From Letharia columbiana (taxonomy: Eukaryota > Ascomycota > Lecanoromycetes > Lecanorales > Parmeliaceae), in assembly GCF_014066305.1 (NCBI RefSeq), contig NW_023501038.1:930001-994000 (forward strand): a stretch of DNA of 64,000 nucleotides. The letters are read 5' to 3'. The notes beneath the pieces were generated by a model. It made no database searches. It was not told where the DNA came from and saw nothing but the letters and a program-made list of their open reading frames with translations. The position numbers were made by a program, and so were the translations under genes. Below, piece after piece: positions 46,928-59,479 of this stretch; position 1 is the first letter of the stretch; each line of letters begins with the position of its first letter.

Positions 46928-48069
46928 ATGTCTGTAAATACCAGAGGACAGTCGCAGTAGGAACAGCTAGCTAGTTAATCAGATACCGCTCCACCTACCT
47001 CTGATAATGATATGCTTACACGAATAATGAATGAGATAAGATCTATGAGGCTGGAATTCAGCAATCGAATAGACGTATTGGAGGCTAGATCTAGGCGTTC
47101 TTCACCTATAATTCCACCTGCTCAGTCAATACTATTTATCTCGCTAGCTTAGTAGTCACTTAGCTAGTTTAGCCAGTTCCGCAAGAAGAAAAGCGATGGA
47201 GATCTAAGGAAGTGGGTTACTTCAACGGAGACGTTAAGAAAGTGTCTACCTTCATTGATCGCCTGATTAGCATCGCTATCAATAAGCCCGAGGGCCTTAA
47301 ATTGATCCAGATGAACCTCGTCATAGTACTTCAAGACACCGCATTTAACTGGTATTACCACGAGCTTTAAGATTATATCAAGCTGCTACTTAATAAGAGT
47401 ATATCGATTGATCCCTGATATTAAGCACTAATCGAACGATTCGGATTATTATATGAGGAGTTGATAACAGAGTTAGAGTCAGATACGTGCTACTATATCA
47501 GAAAGGATATGGCTAATAAGAGGGATGCAACGGCGTATATTCAGGAGGTTATTTGTGTCACTAAAGGCCTCAAATGGCCCCAGCAAGATGGTCTTATGAC
47601 AGCCTTCCATTACATTGAGGCAGGCTTACAGCGAGATTTGAATCCACCAAGCGACTTGACATTATTTATTAAGCAAGTTCAGTTATGTTAGGCTGCATGG
47701 TATCAAGTCTATTCAATATTCGGCAAACCTCGCTTATTAGATCCAAATAGACCTCATTAAGTCTATCAATCAAGGCCTCAGCAGTCCTATTAGTAGCAGC
47801 CACCGAGACCTCTATATCGCCAGTTATAGCCGTAACTGCAGCCGCAGCCAACACGTCCGCAGGTCTACTGGGGTGAAGAAGAGGAGGACTACGTGTACGA
47901 TGCACCGGCCGACAGCTACCATGTGGCCCCTACATACCATCCCGCAGGGCATACACCACGTCGCTATGGCAACACCCATGACGAGGGTGGGAACGAGGCT
48001 ATGGTTCATTGGGCTTTTACAGGGGAGGATCACCGGTGCACTTATGAAGGCTGTACCCACTACCATTGA
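46928..48069 (+). pseudogene. Decayed retrotransposon Gag
   Basis: Starts MSVNTRGQSQ and continues with a Ty3-type Gag core: VGYFNGDVKKVSTFIDRLIS, DTAFNWYYHEL, ERFGLLYEELITELESDTCY, YIQEVICVTKGLKWPQ. It ends near CTYEGCTHYH. About ten in-frame TAG or TAA codons sit where CAG or CAA is expected, and at least one frameshift is present (about 47190). C-to-T change in CpA context is the RIP signature. Not translatable. Confidence 0.85.
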
Positions 48070-48280
48070 GGAACATCAGACGATGCTTATTTGGTCGATT
48101 TGAAACCGTCCGATGTCTTGTTCTTTATTCAAAAGTTTTCATTTCTAGCAGGAGATTTCGTGGGATGTACACCACTAATTAGCCTGGTGTCTCTATTCCT
48201 TTCCGGTTTTTCGAAAAGCACACATGTATGCATGCTTCTTGCCATGAGGACATGGCATTTCTCTGTTTTTTGTGGGCAAT

Positions 48281-48421
48281 TGTTATGAGATGCCTTAGGG
48301 ATACTCATAGGGCCACTAGCGTAGGCTTGGCACCGCATATATCTGCCTGCAGACCACATAGATAATCAATATCTTTTATACCACACATATATATGAGTTA
48401 AACCATAATGATTCCTTAATA
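48281..48421 (+). repeat. Right LTR of the nested element
   Basis: Better preserved copy of 46605-46743, ending CCTTAATA (probably from an original CA end) and followed directly by the GATTT target duplication. Confidence 0.9.
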
Positions 48422-50478
48422 GATTTAGCGAAAATTCTTATTTAATTTAATATATATTTAAATTATTTAATTCTAAATTTTTATTATTATTTATATTCTT
48501 TAAAAAGTTAATAAAAACTTCTTTTTTATTTAAAAATTCTATATATTTTTAATTTTTTTAATTTATAATAACGATATAATATTCGATATAAGCCTTTTAT
48601 AATTCTTTTTATTATTATTATTATTAGATAGAATTTTAATACTATTCTAAATAAAGGCGTTATTAAAATTATTATTATTTTAATAAATAAAAATAAAATT
48701 TATTTATATAAAATTATAGATTATTAAAAATAAAGTTAAAGTTATTAATTAAACTCTTTTATAATTTTTATAAAAATAAATATTTATAAATTAATAAAAT
48801 TAATTATTTTAAAAATTTAAATATAAATTTAATATTAAGTAGATAACTAATAATTAATATATATATCTTAATAAATTATAATATATAATTTACTTTCTTA
48901 TTTTTTTTTAATAAATAAATTAAATATAAATAATTTAATTTTTTATTAAATTATAATTTATAGAATAATTTACTCTCTCTACTATTATATAATATTTTTA
49001 TTTTTTAAATAATTTATATAAATTATAATTTTTAATTAGAAGTTTATAAATAAGTTTAATTAATTAAATATAGATCTTATAAATTTAATTAATATTCTAT
49101 TAAATTATTTTATAATATCATTTTAATATAAAATATAAATTTTATAAATTTTATAATAATATCTTATTTTTTAAATATATTCTTAATTAATTTATACTTT
49201 TTTATATTATTAATTCTAATTAATATTATTTCTTTTATTTTAATTATTTTATTAATTATAATTATATTTTTAAAAATAAAAAATAAATTAATTTTTTTAA
49301 TATAATAAATTTAAGATTTAATTAATTAATAATCTTATTAATAAGAGATATAAATTACTTACTATCCTCTATAATATTAGCTATAAAATATAATTTCTAG
49401 AAGTTAATATATATTTAAGCTTTTTATACTATTTTCTTTAATCTAAGATTCTTATTAATTTATTAAATTATTTTTATAAAACTATATATATTATATTAAA
49501 ATTCTTCTAATAATTTTATTCTTTTTATATCTCTTATATAAAGATATAAATTTTTTAAATAATATATTTTAATATAATTTAATTATTAATATATTAGTTA
49601 AAAATAATTAACTTATTCTTATTTTATAAATATAAATATACTTTTATTAGAAGATCTTAATTCTTTAAAAATAAATACTCTATTGAATATTAATTTAATT
49701 AATTAATATAAATTATTTTTTATATAATTTTTTATTATTATTTTATTTATAAATATATTAATAATTCTAATATATAGATTTTTAAATTATATTTTAAATT
49801 TTTTTTAAATTAGTATTATAATAGATAGTAGATTATTATCTATTTTTAAAATATATAAAATATATAAAATATTTATTATAATTTATATATAATTGTTTAT
49901 ATAAATTTAAATAATTTTTTATTTATTATTATTAATTCGTCTTAATTATTAAATTCTATTTCTTTTAAATAAAATTATAAATTAATAAATAATTTTTTAT
50001 TTAATATTATATAGCGAGTTACTTTAAAGTCTATTAATTAATTATTATCTTCTAAAAATTTATTATTATAAATTTTTTATTATTAATAATATACTATTTA
50101 TAGATTTTAGCTTTTTTTAATTATTTATAAACTTTTCTTTTAATTATATATATCGCTTATATTATTAATATTAATATTATTATTTAATTTATTTACTATT
50201 ACTATAATATAATTTAAATATTTTTATTTATTATTTTTAAATATCTTTAAATTTTTTAATTAATTTTTTAATTTATAATTTTATTTATCTAAATTCTTTA
50301 TTCTATAACTCTTATTCTTTTTATTTTTTTATTTCAATTTTTTTATAATACTCGATTTTTCTATAGCTATAATATTCTATCTTATTTATATTTCTAAAAA
50401 AACTTTTAAGTTAATTATTTTTTTATTTATTATATATAAATAAATCTTTATTTTTAATCTATTTATCTTATTTTATAA

Positions 50479-50548
50479 TTTATAAATATTTTATAAATAT
50501 TTTATAAATATTTTATAAATATTTTATAAATATTTTATAAATATTTTA
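50479..50548 (+). repeat. 11-bp tandem repeat in the AT-rich element
   Basis: Six to seven near-perfect copies of TTATAAATATT. It is the only clear tandem array inside the block. Confidence 0.85.
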
Positions 50549-51399
50549 ATAATAAAATTATTATTAATTTCTAAATTATATTTAATTATATTAAACTTAC
50601 TTCTTTAATAAATATTTATAATTATTATTATTATAATAAGATTATATAATATATAAATTAAATTTAAATCTATAATTTTATTTTATAAATTTTATAAATT
50701 TATTATTATTTAATTAATTATCTAATTTATTAATTTAATATATTTAAAAAAAAATTATAATATAATTAGAAGATATTTTTTATTATTTATTTTATAAATT
50801 TAATAAAATTTATTTTATATAGATTTAAAAATAATAAAATAAATAATATAACTCTTTTAATTTTAATTAATATTATCTCTAATTAATATAACAATTTATC
50901 TATTTAAAATAATTTATTATTTAATTAGCTTTTTATTAAATTAAGTAAATATTAATAATTCCTTTAATATTATTTTAAAAATACTCTATTTTTTAAGAAA
51001 TTATTAATAATTTTAGATCTATAGATAATAGTTTAAATTTTTTTAAAACTTTTATTTTAATATATAATTTATTAATAAGTCTCTTATTTAGTTTCTTTAA
51101 TAAATTAATTATTAATAAATTATTTAAATTAGATAGAAGGTCTTCTTCCTTCTCTTCTTCCTTCTTTCTTCTTTTATCTTTTAAATAAAAAGAACTCTTA
51201 ATTAATAACGCTATTTATTTAATAAATAAATAATCTTATTTTTTAATCTATTATAGCTTTACTCTTAAATATTCTTTAATAAAAATTTTAAAATAATTAT
51301 ATTCTCTAATATTTAGAGAAATTATAATAATAATAAATAGATATAATAAAAGATTAAAATCTCGATTAATAGTTAATTAGACTTATAATCTATTAATAA

Positions 51400-51500
51400 T
51401 ATAATAGATTATATTTAATATAATTAAGATTAAAGCTATATATAAATACTATATAAATAAATTATATATATAAATAAATAGAATATAAAAAAAGAACTTT
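51400..51500 (+). repeat. Right LTR of the AT-rich element
   Basis: Direct repeat of 44194-44296, ending AAAGAACTTT. Normal base composition resumes within about 5 bp. Confidence 0.6.
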
Positions 51501-52210
51501 TATCTGATATCGACGATCAGGGCAGAGGGGTCAGGGGTCTCGCAAACAAAGCGCCGTCTTGGGGCATCCGCTAGATGATTATCCCGCAAGCCGTTCTCTT
51601 GATCGACGATTCAAGGCTCGGCTCTTCGCAAACCGAACCCTGTCTCTGGCGCCAAGCGTCTTTGCTTGGCTCAGTACTAGTACATGCGCTAAATGGGTTG
51701 TATTGTACCGTATTTGGACATGTAGCTAGTAATTGACGACTATCGACGGAAGCCACTGTGAATGGCGGGAGTCGAACGATTAAGGCTTCGTCCGCTGACA
51801 ACTTGACGGGGGGGAAGCAAGCCCCCGCTATCATGAAATATCCTTATTCCCTTCATCGAATGACGGATTGAGAACGAAGGCAGTCTTGGCGTCTACTCTT
51901 TGACTTTAGACTTTAGGGGTCCAGATTCAGGGAGCATCCCACTACTAGTGACGGATTGATGTGGGGGAAACATGAGCCTTTGCCGTTATCAATAAGGCGT
52001 CCCATCGGCAACACCGACTTTGTTGCATGCCATCTCATTGGTGCTTGCCAATGCTTCCTTATCGTCCTCATACAACTGCCTATTACTGTTGTCTCGGCAG
52101 GGTCCATCTCCGCAAGCCAACCCCTTCGCTAGTAATTACCACTAACGATGAAGCTCAGAACCAAAACCCGGTTGCGTAAATTACTCATTACTCACAGTCA
52201 TGGGAATCGT
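51501..52210. other. Spacer downstream of the Zn2Cys6 gene
   Basis: 0.7 kb of normal composition between the AT-rich block and the 3' end of the regulator. No gene was recognised. Confidence 0.4.
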
Positions 52211-54604
52211 TCAGGCTGGAAAGGATGTATCCATGTCGTTACCGTTTTCGCCACTTCTGGTGCTGGGATGTGCCAGTGGAAAGTTCACAAGACCCACGAC
52301 CCGCTCTCGCGTCATTGCTCGCCCTTCTGCCATTTCCTGGCTGATCTGTCCCTCGAGGACCTTAGCCAAAGGGTTCGACACCCTCATCTCCATAAGCGTA
52401 GACAGTAGGAAGTGCATTGAATCCAGTGCTTTGGCGTCGTTCAACGAGTCGTCGGCCTGCTCCTCTGCGTTGGCTTTGAACTTCCCAGAAGTATGCCTCG
52501 ACGAGGTGGGACTGCCATTCCCTCGGGGCGGACGTGCTAGGAAGATAGTAGAAGCTTGGTTATCGGGGACACTAGACTTGCGCTGGGATCTCCGGAAGAT
52601 CACTTGGAGGGCGACGTATATGGCCCAGGGGATCAACGGATTCATCTGAACTCTGTCAATACTTCACTGCAGTAATCGGCGCCATAAAGTTCCAAGTCTG
52701 TCTCATTGACACCTTCGAAAATGAATGGCGGGATTTGGGAGCAAGCGGACTCACCTTGACTACATTTGCCCGGGTCACGAGTCGCATCATCGCCGAAAGT
52801 TCCGTTGCTGCTTTGATGCATTCGTCCTCACTTCGAGGGATATGTCTAGCTGAGGTGTTTGTTCTTCCCGCTTTGGCTATCACAGCTTGGTGTAAGCAAA
52901 TGATTGTGGCTTGAAGAATTATATTGAGAGATAAGACATTCGGTTCAGTCACGAAATCTGCGGCGACCAAATGTGCCAATGAGTTGGTAGACGCATATTG
53001 AATCGTTTCGTCCAGATGATGATGTTCCGTCCAAAAGTCATAGCTGAAATTGTCGAGCAACTTTTCTCTCTGTAGCTGTTTGACGTGTGAGAGACAGCAT
53101 ATGCAGATGTTGGCCACAACTACCATGCCCTGGTAGGGAGAAAGTACCCAGGTAGCGGGAAGACTCAGAGCATCTTTCAGTGTGAGTGACCTCGAAAAAG
53201 CGTTGACGTAGGAATCGTGTGCCGGTATGTGCGTGGTGATCTAGGCACCTTGTCAGCTGCAAAAGAGTGCCAGTGGTCTGCTACCCCTGAATGTATAGCA
53301 TGTTGACTTACCTCTCTAACGTCTAACATACAGCCTGTGTTCCATCCTACACCTACACCAATGAAGCAGTGAAGACCGTACGCTGCCCATAACGTTGTCG
53401 CCCTTTCTTTGAGCTCAGCGGGATCACTAGTCTCATGGAGATATGTTTCAAAGGAAGCAACTCGTTTCGAAGAGACTTTTGGGTCCATCTTGTGTAACTC
53501 CAGCATCTGTGCCAGCCAAGTCGCACGACTTACGCTGGTCCATGCTCGCGGGAACAGGGTCTCTTTGAACTCGTACAAGGCAAGAAGGATATGTGTTTGA
53601 AGAGCAGCGATTGTCATGGAGCCGCCAGACACCTCCACCTCTGAATCTTCGACACATTCCCTCGCTTGCTGGTAGAACCGCTCTTTCAAGTTGGAGTATA
53701 TTGGTGACAACGCCGCCGCATGAGCCCACATAGCGTACCTCAGACCGAGTGACTCGAGGGGGACGTGGATATCGTCTGTGCTGGAGGGGGATCTTGACTC
53801 ATCGATCATGGGAATGGAGGGATGGATTGCGTCGAAGTAGCGTCGGTATCTGTACAGACTCAGTAACCGACCCTTTCACGCCTGGACGGCTCACACTCAC
53901 AGGTCCTTCATGACATTCTGGGGAACAGTCTCATATGCATCAATCCTCGTACCCCGTGTCGTATGTATCCTCGATTGATCGCTCGAGCTCGAACTGTCCA
54001 CACTGGGCCACTGACTCAAAGATTCACTCGAGTAGCCTTTGTCTGAGGTATCTATCTTTTCTCCACCGAATGCAAACAATTCACTTGTTCCACAGGCTTC
54101 CGGGATATCCGTTGCCATCATATTCGATATGTCCCATGCCACTGGATCGTTGAGCGGAAAGGCATTGGTCTCCTGGAGACTGCTTGATGTTGCTGGAGGA
54201 TCGCTTGACGAATGCTGAAAGAACTGGCTGATCTCAGTAGGCGAGAACGTGCTGACCGAAGGAATAGAGTTGGGCCATGTGGTACTTTCGTTATTAGAGA
54301 TGCTTTGCGAGACTATGGGAGGGTAAGCTCTTGAGGAGCCGTCTTGTTGAGCTGCAAGGGCTGTTTCTGCTTGAACTAGAATTCCTCAGCAAATCTGGTT
54401 CACGAATGGGTGAACACAATGCGGACGTAGTCTGTCATTCATCGACATCAAGTCTACGTCGACTCTTGACTGCCTCGACGGTGGCATATACACGCAATGC
54501 ACCGAGTAACGAGAGCATCTTTGACAGCTTGGCAGCCCTCCATCACACTTGACTTTGCGGTCTCGACATGAAGTACATGCCATATGACGCCCACCGTCAC
54601 TCAT
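52211..54604 (-). CDS. Zn2Cys6 transcription factor, about 703 aa
   Basis: A Gal4-type regulator, presumably the pathway-specific activator. Exons: 54604-54427, 54375-53901, 53849-53312, 53240-52755 and 52645-52211. The zinc cluster cysteines are C10, C13, C20, C27, C30 and C37 in ACTSCRDRKVKCDGGLPSCQ followed by RCSRYSVHC. A Ser/Thr-rich linker follows, then the fungal transcription factor middle-homology region from about residue 218 (YRRYFDAIHPSIPMID). The first intron is the least certain: I chose GTCCGC...TTCTAG (51 nt), but a donor 9 nt downstream also keeps the frame. The other junctions are canonical. It lies right of the AT-rich block and is divergent from EH2. Confidence 0.88.
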
Positions 54605-55996
54605 CTTGTTCGCCGTAGAATAGATCACTAGGTCGAATGATGATATGTGATGCTGCTCTCTTTGATCCACGGCAGATGGCGCAACGGTGGCTCGTGCCGG
54701 TGTTGGTCTTATCATCTGCAGGGCAATTCGACGCCATGTAACCAACGGGAATAATACCTTAAGCTCTCGGGGTCGCAGATCATACATGTTTTGTAACGAG
54801 TTGCGTGAAATTTAAGAATTCTCGGCCCAAACATGATCAATTAGCACAACAGTGCCACGGTGGGCCTCTAATTCTAACTTGAGATCCATAAGTTCTCACC
54901 TGCAGTAGTAAAAAGAGCAGGGTTGCTGTGCAACTGGCTGTAGCCGTCTCTACTAAGGCAACCGAATCTTACTGTAATAAGAAGGCCCATCGATGCTAGC
55001 TGATACCGATCACGATGTGTTTATCATTGCACACATATTGGTTGATGCTACCCCCTATCCACGATCCTGAAGCCAACTCTGGCATCATCGCTTCCATTTA
55101 TGATATCCTGAGACGATTCTGCATGCGACGTCTTATGGTCAAGTTGTTCTGGACTGAACATTCGGCCGTGATCGCCGTTCAATCGTTGATCCTTAGGCCT
55201 AGTCTAGACCGCCGCCGCTTCGATATACACTCGTAAACCCGTTCCGCATGCAAAAGGCATGGTTCGATGGTCTTGATTGGTCGTTTCTCCGTCCTTGGCC
55301 TTGGTCGAAGGAATATCGGTTCGGAACGGGCATTTTCGCTTCTGTAGCGGAACCCACGGCGACAAGAGAATCATGTAAATCCGCTGTAGTAATGTTTGTT
55401 AGGTATATTTGAGATATTGAATCTATATCGAGCAGACTCTGAAGGCTTAGGGAAGGGAGTGTGAAAGTTGATGTGGCGGTGGTAGGAGTTTTGGGGAACA
55501 CCAAAAGGTTCGCCGAGTCCGCCTTAGACCAATTCTAAGCATGACTGACATGACGTAAAATGTCGGTCCGAGGGCGGCCCGACAATAGCCAATCATTTCA
55601 GAGCTGCTGAGCGTAAGCAGAAGCAAGAAACTGCAATCACGATGTTTTTCGATCAAGTACAACAATATACGATGGACGTACAGTGCACTGTCTGCAGTAC
55701 GCTCTGGCTTGCTATGCTGGTATAAGAGTAAATCATGGCCTCAGTCGAAGCTCATAGAGAGGACCAAACTACGGGTTGGAGACTTCCATCTGCCTCTTTC
55801 ATACATAAGACACCCAAACATTTCCAACCAGACCACACCTTTAAGTGAGAAGAGCTCGATTAACGTTTCAGTGAATGGTCTGATACTCTGCCAATGCAAA
55901 ATACAACCTAACCCCCACACGAACAAACCAGCTAGCACATCTTGAAGATTTACCAGTCTTGACTTGCCCTCCTGCTTCCATCATATTCGCATCGTC
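54605..55996. promoter_or_regulatory. Divergent promoter region, regulator and EH2
   Basis: 1.4 kb between opposite starts. CGGTCCG is present at 55564-55570, 427 bp upstream of EH2. Short ORFs here have no family signature. Confidence 0.4.
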
Positions 55997-57317
55997 ATGG
56001 CTCTCCAAGCCTTCCCCTCAATTAGCGAGTCAGTGCGGCTCAAAGATGGCACCACTTACGCCTTCGTCCACTTGCCTCCTGCCGACTCCCAGAAGCCAAC
56101 GTTCCTCCTTCTTCACGGATTTCCAAGCTCGAGCTGGGACTGGAGGCACCAAATCGCTCAGCTCAAAAAAGCCGGGTATGGCGTTGTGGCACCTGACTTG
56201 CTGGGATATGGTGATACAGATAAACCAGAAGAGCTTGAGGCATACTCGATGAAGAGGATGAGCGGCCATGTGGCAGAAATCCTGCAGAAAAAAAGATTGC
56301 AGAAAGTCATTGGGGTTGCACACGACTGGTGAGTCTACACCACTGCGCAAGTGATTGTTCAGGTGTAATAGGCTGGGATGTGATTGTCGGTGGCCCACAT
56401 GCTCGATATTTACTGCTGATCTGATGAATTGCTGCTTTGCATTGGAGTTAGTTCGACTCCGCTGACGCCAATATCTATAGGGGTTGCGGTCTTCTAGCCC
56501 GCCTTGCTACGTACCATCCTGAGTGCTTTCTCGCTACTGTCTTTGTCTCCGTGGGATATATCGAGCCTGGCCTCGTTCATGACATTGGTACTCATGCACC
56601 TTGCCACCCTAGCTTTCCAATCACTTTCGCTTATGTGTTTTAGATGCCTTCAACGCTCTCACCGAGCAGGCTTTTGGCTATCCAACCTTTGGGTACTGGA
56701 AATGGTTCAACACCGAAGATGCAGCCGAGGTATTTGATCGGAACGTGGGTTGACGAACTGCACTAGCATTGTGACCTTGCTAATGGCCACTAGCCTCAAG
56801 CCGCCTTCTCCCTCATCTACCCTACCGATCCTGAGATTTGGAAAACCGACTTTTGCCCCGTAGGAAATGCAGCAGCGTGGATTGCTTCCGGTAAAACCAC
56901 ACCACTCCCCGATTGGGTCACCGAAGAAGAAAATGCAGTGAGGAACGAGATCATGGGGCAAAGTGGCTATGCTGCCCCTTTGAGATGGTCAGTCGTTAAT
57001 GGCATACCCATGATTCAACGTTGCATCGAATCTAACGCATTCTTAGGTACAAATCTGCTATGAGAGGCATCAATCATGCCGATGAAGCCGATGTCCCGCA
57101 CGAGAAGAAATTCCTCACACTACCAAACATGCTGGTCGGCTCAACAAAAGACTATGCAACCAGAGCCGATATGCAAGAGCAGCGCCAACGAGAGTGGACG
57201 AAGAAGACCAAAGTCGAGGTTCTAGATTGTGGGCACTGGATTCAATTGGAGAAGAGAGAGGAGTTGTATCACCTTCTTACCAACTTCGCCGACAAGGTCG
57301 CTGAGCCTGGAAAGTAG
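55997..57317 (+). CDS. Epoxide-hydrolase-like alpha/beta hydrolase 2, 334 aa
   Basis: Five exons: 55997-56328, 56481-56587, 56644-56744, 56794-56987 and 57047-57317. HGFP is at 40-43, the nucleophile Asp110 is in AHDWGC, and the catalytic His is near 308 in CGHWIQLE. Lid residues in FGYWKWFN match FGYWEFFN of EH1. Exon lengths mirror EH1: 332 nt in both, 107+101 against 208, 194 against 200, and 271 against 265. EH2 therefore has one extra intron in an otherwise conserved structure. It is a paralogue of the gene at 39921-41126, which makes it a likely cluster member although 13 kb and an AT-rich block lie between them. Confidence 0.92.
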
Positions 57318-57688
57318 CCTGTCAGGACTTTCTAGGCTTGATGATATACCTGTCCATGTAAGAAATTCTCTGACAGCAAGTCAATGCCAATATCTACATG
57401 ATTGTATGAGGTGGTGCACGGACCCTATGAATAATAAGACCCTGAGACCCTGCATTAGACCCTGCATGAGACCCCGCATTAGACCCGGGCCGGGGCACAT
57501 GATCGAGCATGCCTCCAAATCCTCAAGTATTATTACTTGTCAGGCTACGTCATTTAAACAATCTGACACCAGGCATGTATGTACATGTACATTCCTCCCA
57601 CCTCAAATGTGAAGTTATACACGCGACGAATTATCACTGCCAACCTGACTGACTCGACTTCCTTCGTCTTCATGCTCCTCTGCTAGCA
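57318..57688. other. Spacer upstream of the MFS transporter
   Basis: 371 bp. It contains the GACCCTGCATTA tandem repeat at 57438-57488 and a near match (CGGACCC) to the candidate regulator site near 57419. Confidence 0.4.
57438..57488 (+). repeat. 12-bp tandem repeat
   Basis: About four copies of AGACCCTGCATT with point differences (CTGAG, CATGA and CCGCATT variants). Confidence 0.8.
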
Positions 57689-59479
57689 ATGTGGAAACCA
57701 TCTAAGCCACCAGGGTGGATGCTAGCTTCCTCCATCATTTCTATCGGTGGTCTACTGAATGGGTATAGAGTTTTTACAGAACCCGCAAGAAAAACAAGCT
57801 GACACTTCTCTAGCTACGACACAGGCTCCATCGGTGCCGTGACTACGATGCCACACTTCGAACTCACTTTCGGCACTCCAACGCCCGCTATGCGTGGCTT
57901 CATCGTATCCTTCTTGATGTTGATGGGTGCTGTCCCCGCATTCTTCGCAGGACAACTGGCCGATCGCTATGGGCACCTTTGTATTGTCATGGTAGGGTCC
58001 ACGATCTTTACACTGGGTGCCATTTTGCAAGGAGCAGCATCTGCGCTCCCTATGCTCTTGGTCGGAAGAGCGTTGGCTGGACTGGGCGAAGGGCTTTGGC
58101 TCTCGAACGTGTCGGTGTATGTCGGGCCTCTGCTCTGTGTATCAAGACCTCAGATACTGACTTGGCGCTGTCAGATACATCACAGAGATCGCTCCCGCAA
58201 GCCGTAGGGGGATGCTAGTCTCAATTCCTCAATTCATGGCAGCTGTAGGGATCTGCGCTGGCTACTTCACGTGTTATGGTTCTATAAAGATCGATTCGTC
58301 AATCTCCTGGCGGCTTCCCTTCATCCTTATGGCGGTTACTGGTGTCATCTTGGCTGTTAGCTGTCTCTACTTACCGCCTTCGCCCCGATGGCTCTTTGTT
58401 GGTGGTCGTCGGGAAGATGCCATGCGTTCACTAGATCGCCTCAATATTCCTAGAGTGGAGGTCGAAAGGGACATGTCGAAGCTTACCGCTCGCAGTGAAT
58501 CAAAGCTGTCTACTTGGCAATCAACACGGTCAATTTTCCAGAGGAAGTATCGGCTAAGAACCACACTTGGTTTATTCGTCCTAGGAATGGTCCAATTATC
58601 CGGGATCGATGGCGTCCTCTATGTGAGTCTGAGACTGTTAATCCTCGCCTCATCGCTTGCGGTCGCGATGGATTAAACGATCGCTAATCTGCTGACTCTA
58701 ACAGTATGCTCCTATTCTCTTCTCCCAAGCAGGTTTATCTAGCGGCACAGCCTCTTTCCTTGCATCCGGAGTCTCAGCTATCCTCATGTTAGTAGTATCA
58801 GTCCCTGCTTTCATCTTCGCAGATAGCTGGGGTCGCAGAACTTCGATCATCACTGGTGGCATTGGTCTATCCGGTTGTATGTTTGTCATCGGCAGTCTCT
58901 ACGCAACGAATAGTGTCCACGCGCACTCTGGATCTGGCAGGTGGTTCGTCATACTGCTCATCTTCGTCTTTGCTCTAACGTACTGTGGAACATGGGGAAT
59001 TGTTGGCAAAATTTACGCCAGCGAAATCCAACCGGTCCAGACGAGAGCTGCGGCAAACAGTGTTGCGCAGGGTCTGAATTTTGTAAGTCATACCAAAAAC
59101 CCGCTGATTTACATGCTAATCTCCACAGTTCACAAACTGGCTCGTGGCCTTTGCCACTCCCATTTTCCTTGCACGCTCCTCCTTCGGCGCATACTTCCTT
59201 TTTGGTGGACTATCCCTTTTCACGCTCATCGTACTCGCGCTCTTTATGCCCGAAACACGAGGACGAGGGTTGGAAGAAATCCAAGACGGGTTCCGCAGGC
59301 CATCGGTTAACCCGGCTCGACTCGGTCGCAAGATGTTAGAGGGCGTAAGATTCAGAGGAAGTCCCAGCACAGCGAACACTGGATCAAGTATTGCTATGTC
59401 AGGAGAGAACCCCCAGACGGACACCGGGAGCAGCCATTCGATCACTGCCCCCCAGAGAGTTGCCACGCATACTGTTTGA
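57689..59479 (+). CDS. MFS transporter, sugar-porter type, 517 aa
   Basis: Five exons: 57689-57762, 57814-58116, 58175-58622, 58705-59082 and 59129-59479. Sugar porter signatures are present: GGLLNGYDTGSIGAV in TM1, DRYGH after TM2-3, GLGEGLWLSNVSVYITEIAP with SRRG, PPSPRWL in place of the usual PESPRWL, DSWGRR, and the C-terminal PETRGRGLEEI. Twelve membrane segments are expected. The C-terminal tail is Ser/Thr-rich and cytoplasmic. It may import sugars, or it may export or take up the cluster product; sequence alone cannot decide. It is placed head-to-tail with EH2, 371 bp away. Confidence 0.9.

Larger units (their letters stand above)
46605..48421 (+). mobile_element. Nested gag-only LTR retrotransposon with GATTT target duplication
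   Basis: LTRs of 139 bp (46605-46743) and 141 bp (48281-48421) are about 90% identical, beginning TGTTATGAGATGCC in the right copy. Perfect 5-bp duplications GATTT flank it (46600-46604 and 48422-48426). The inner 1.5 kb encodes only a decayed Gag; no protease, reverse transcriptase or integrase is present. Its base composition is close to normal, so it inserted after the surrounding element had already been mutated to AT. It is a non-autonomous element. Confidence 0.9.
44194..51500. mobile_element. RIP-mutated LTR retrotransposon forming an AT-rich isochore
   Basis: The block is almost entirely A and T, with C surviving mainly before T or G and very few CA dinucleotides, the product of extreme RIP. 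Its two ends align to each other in direct orientation over about 103 bp, consistent with the LTRs of one element. Subtracting the nested insertion (46605-48421) leaves about 5.5 kb, a normal size for a Ty3 or Ty1 element. No protein can be recognised in the body, and no target duplication is certain. It separates the synthase arm of the cluster from the regulator arm. Confidence 0.65.
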
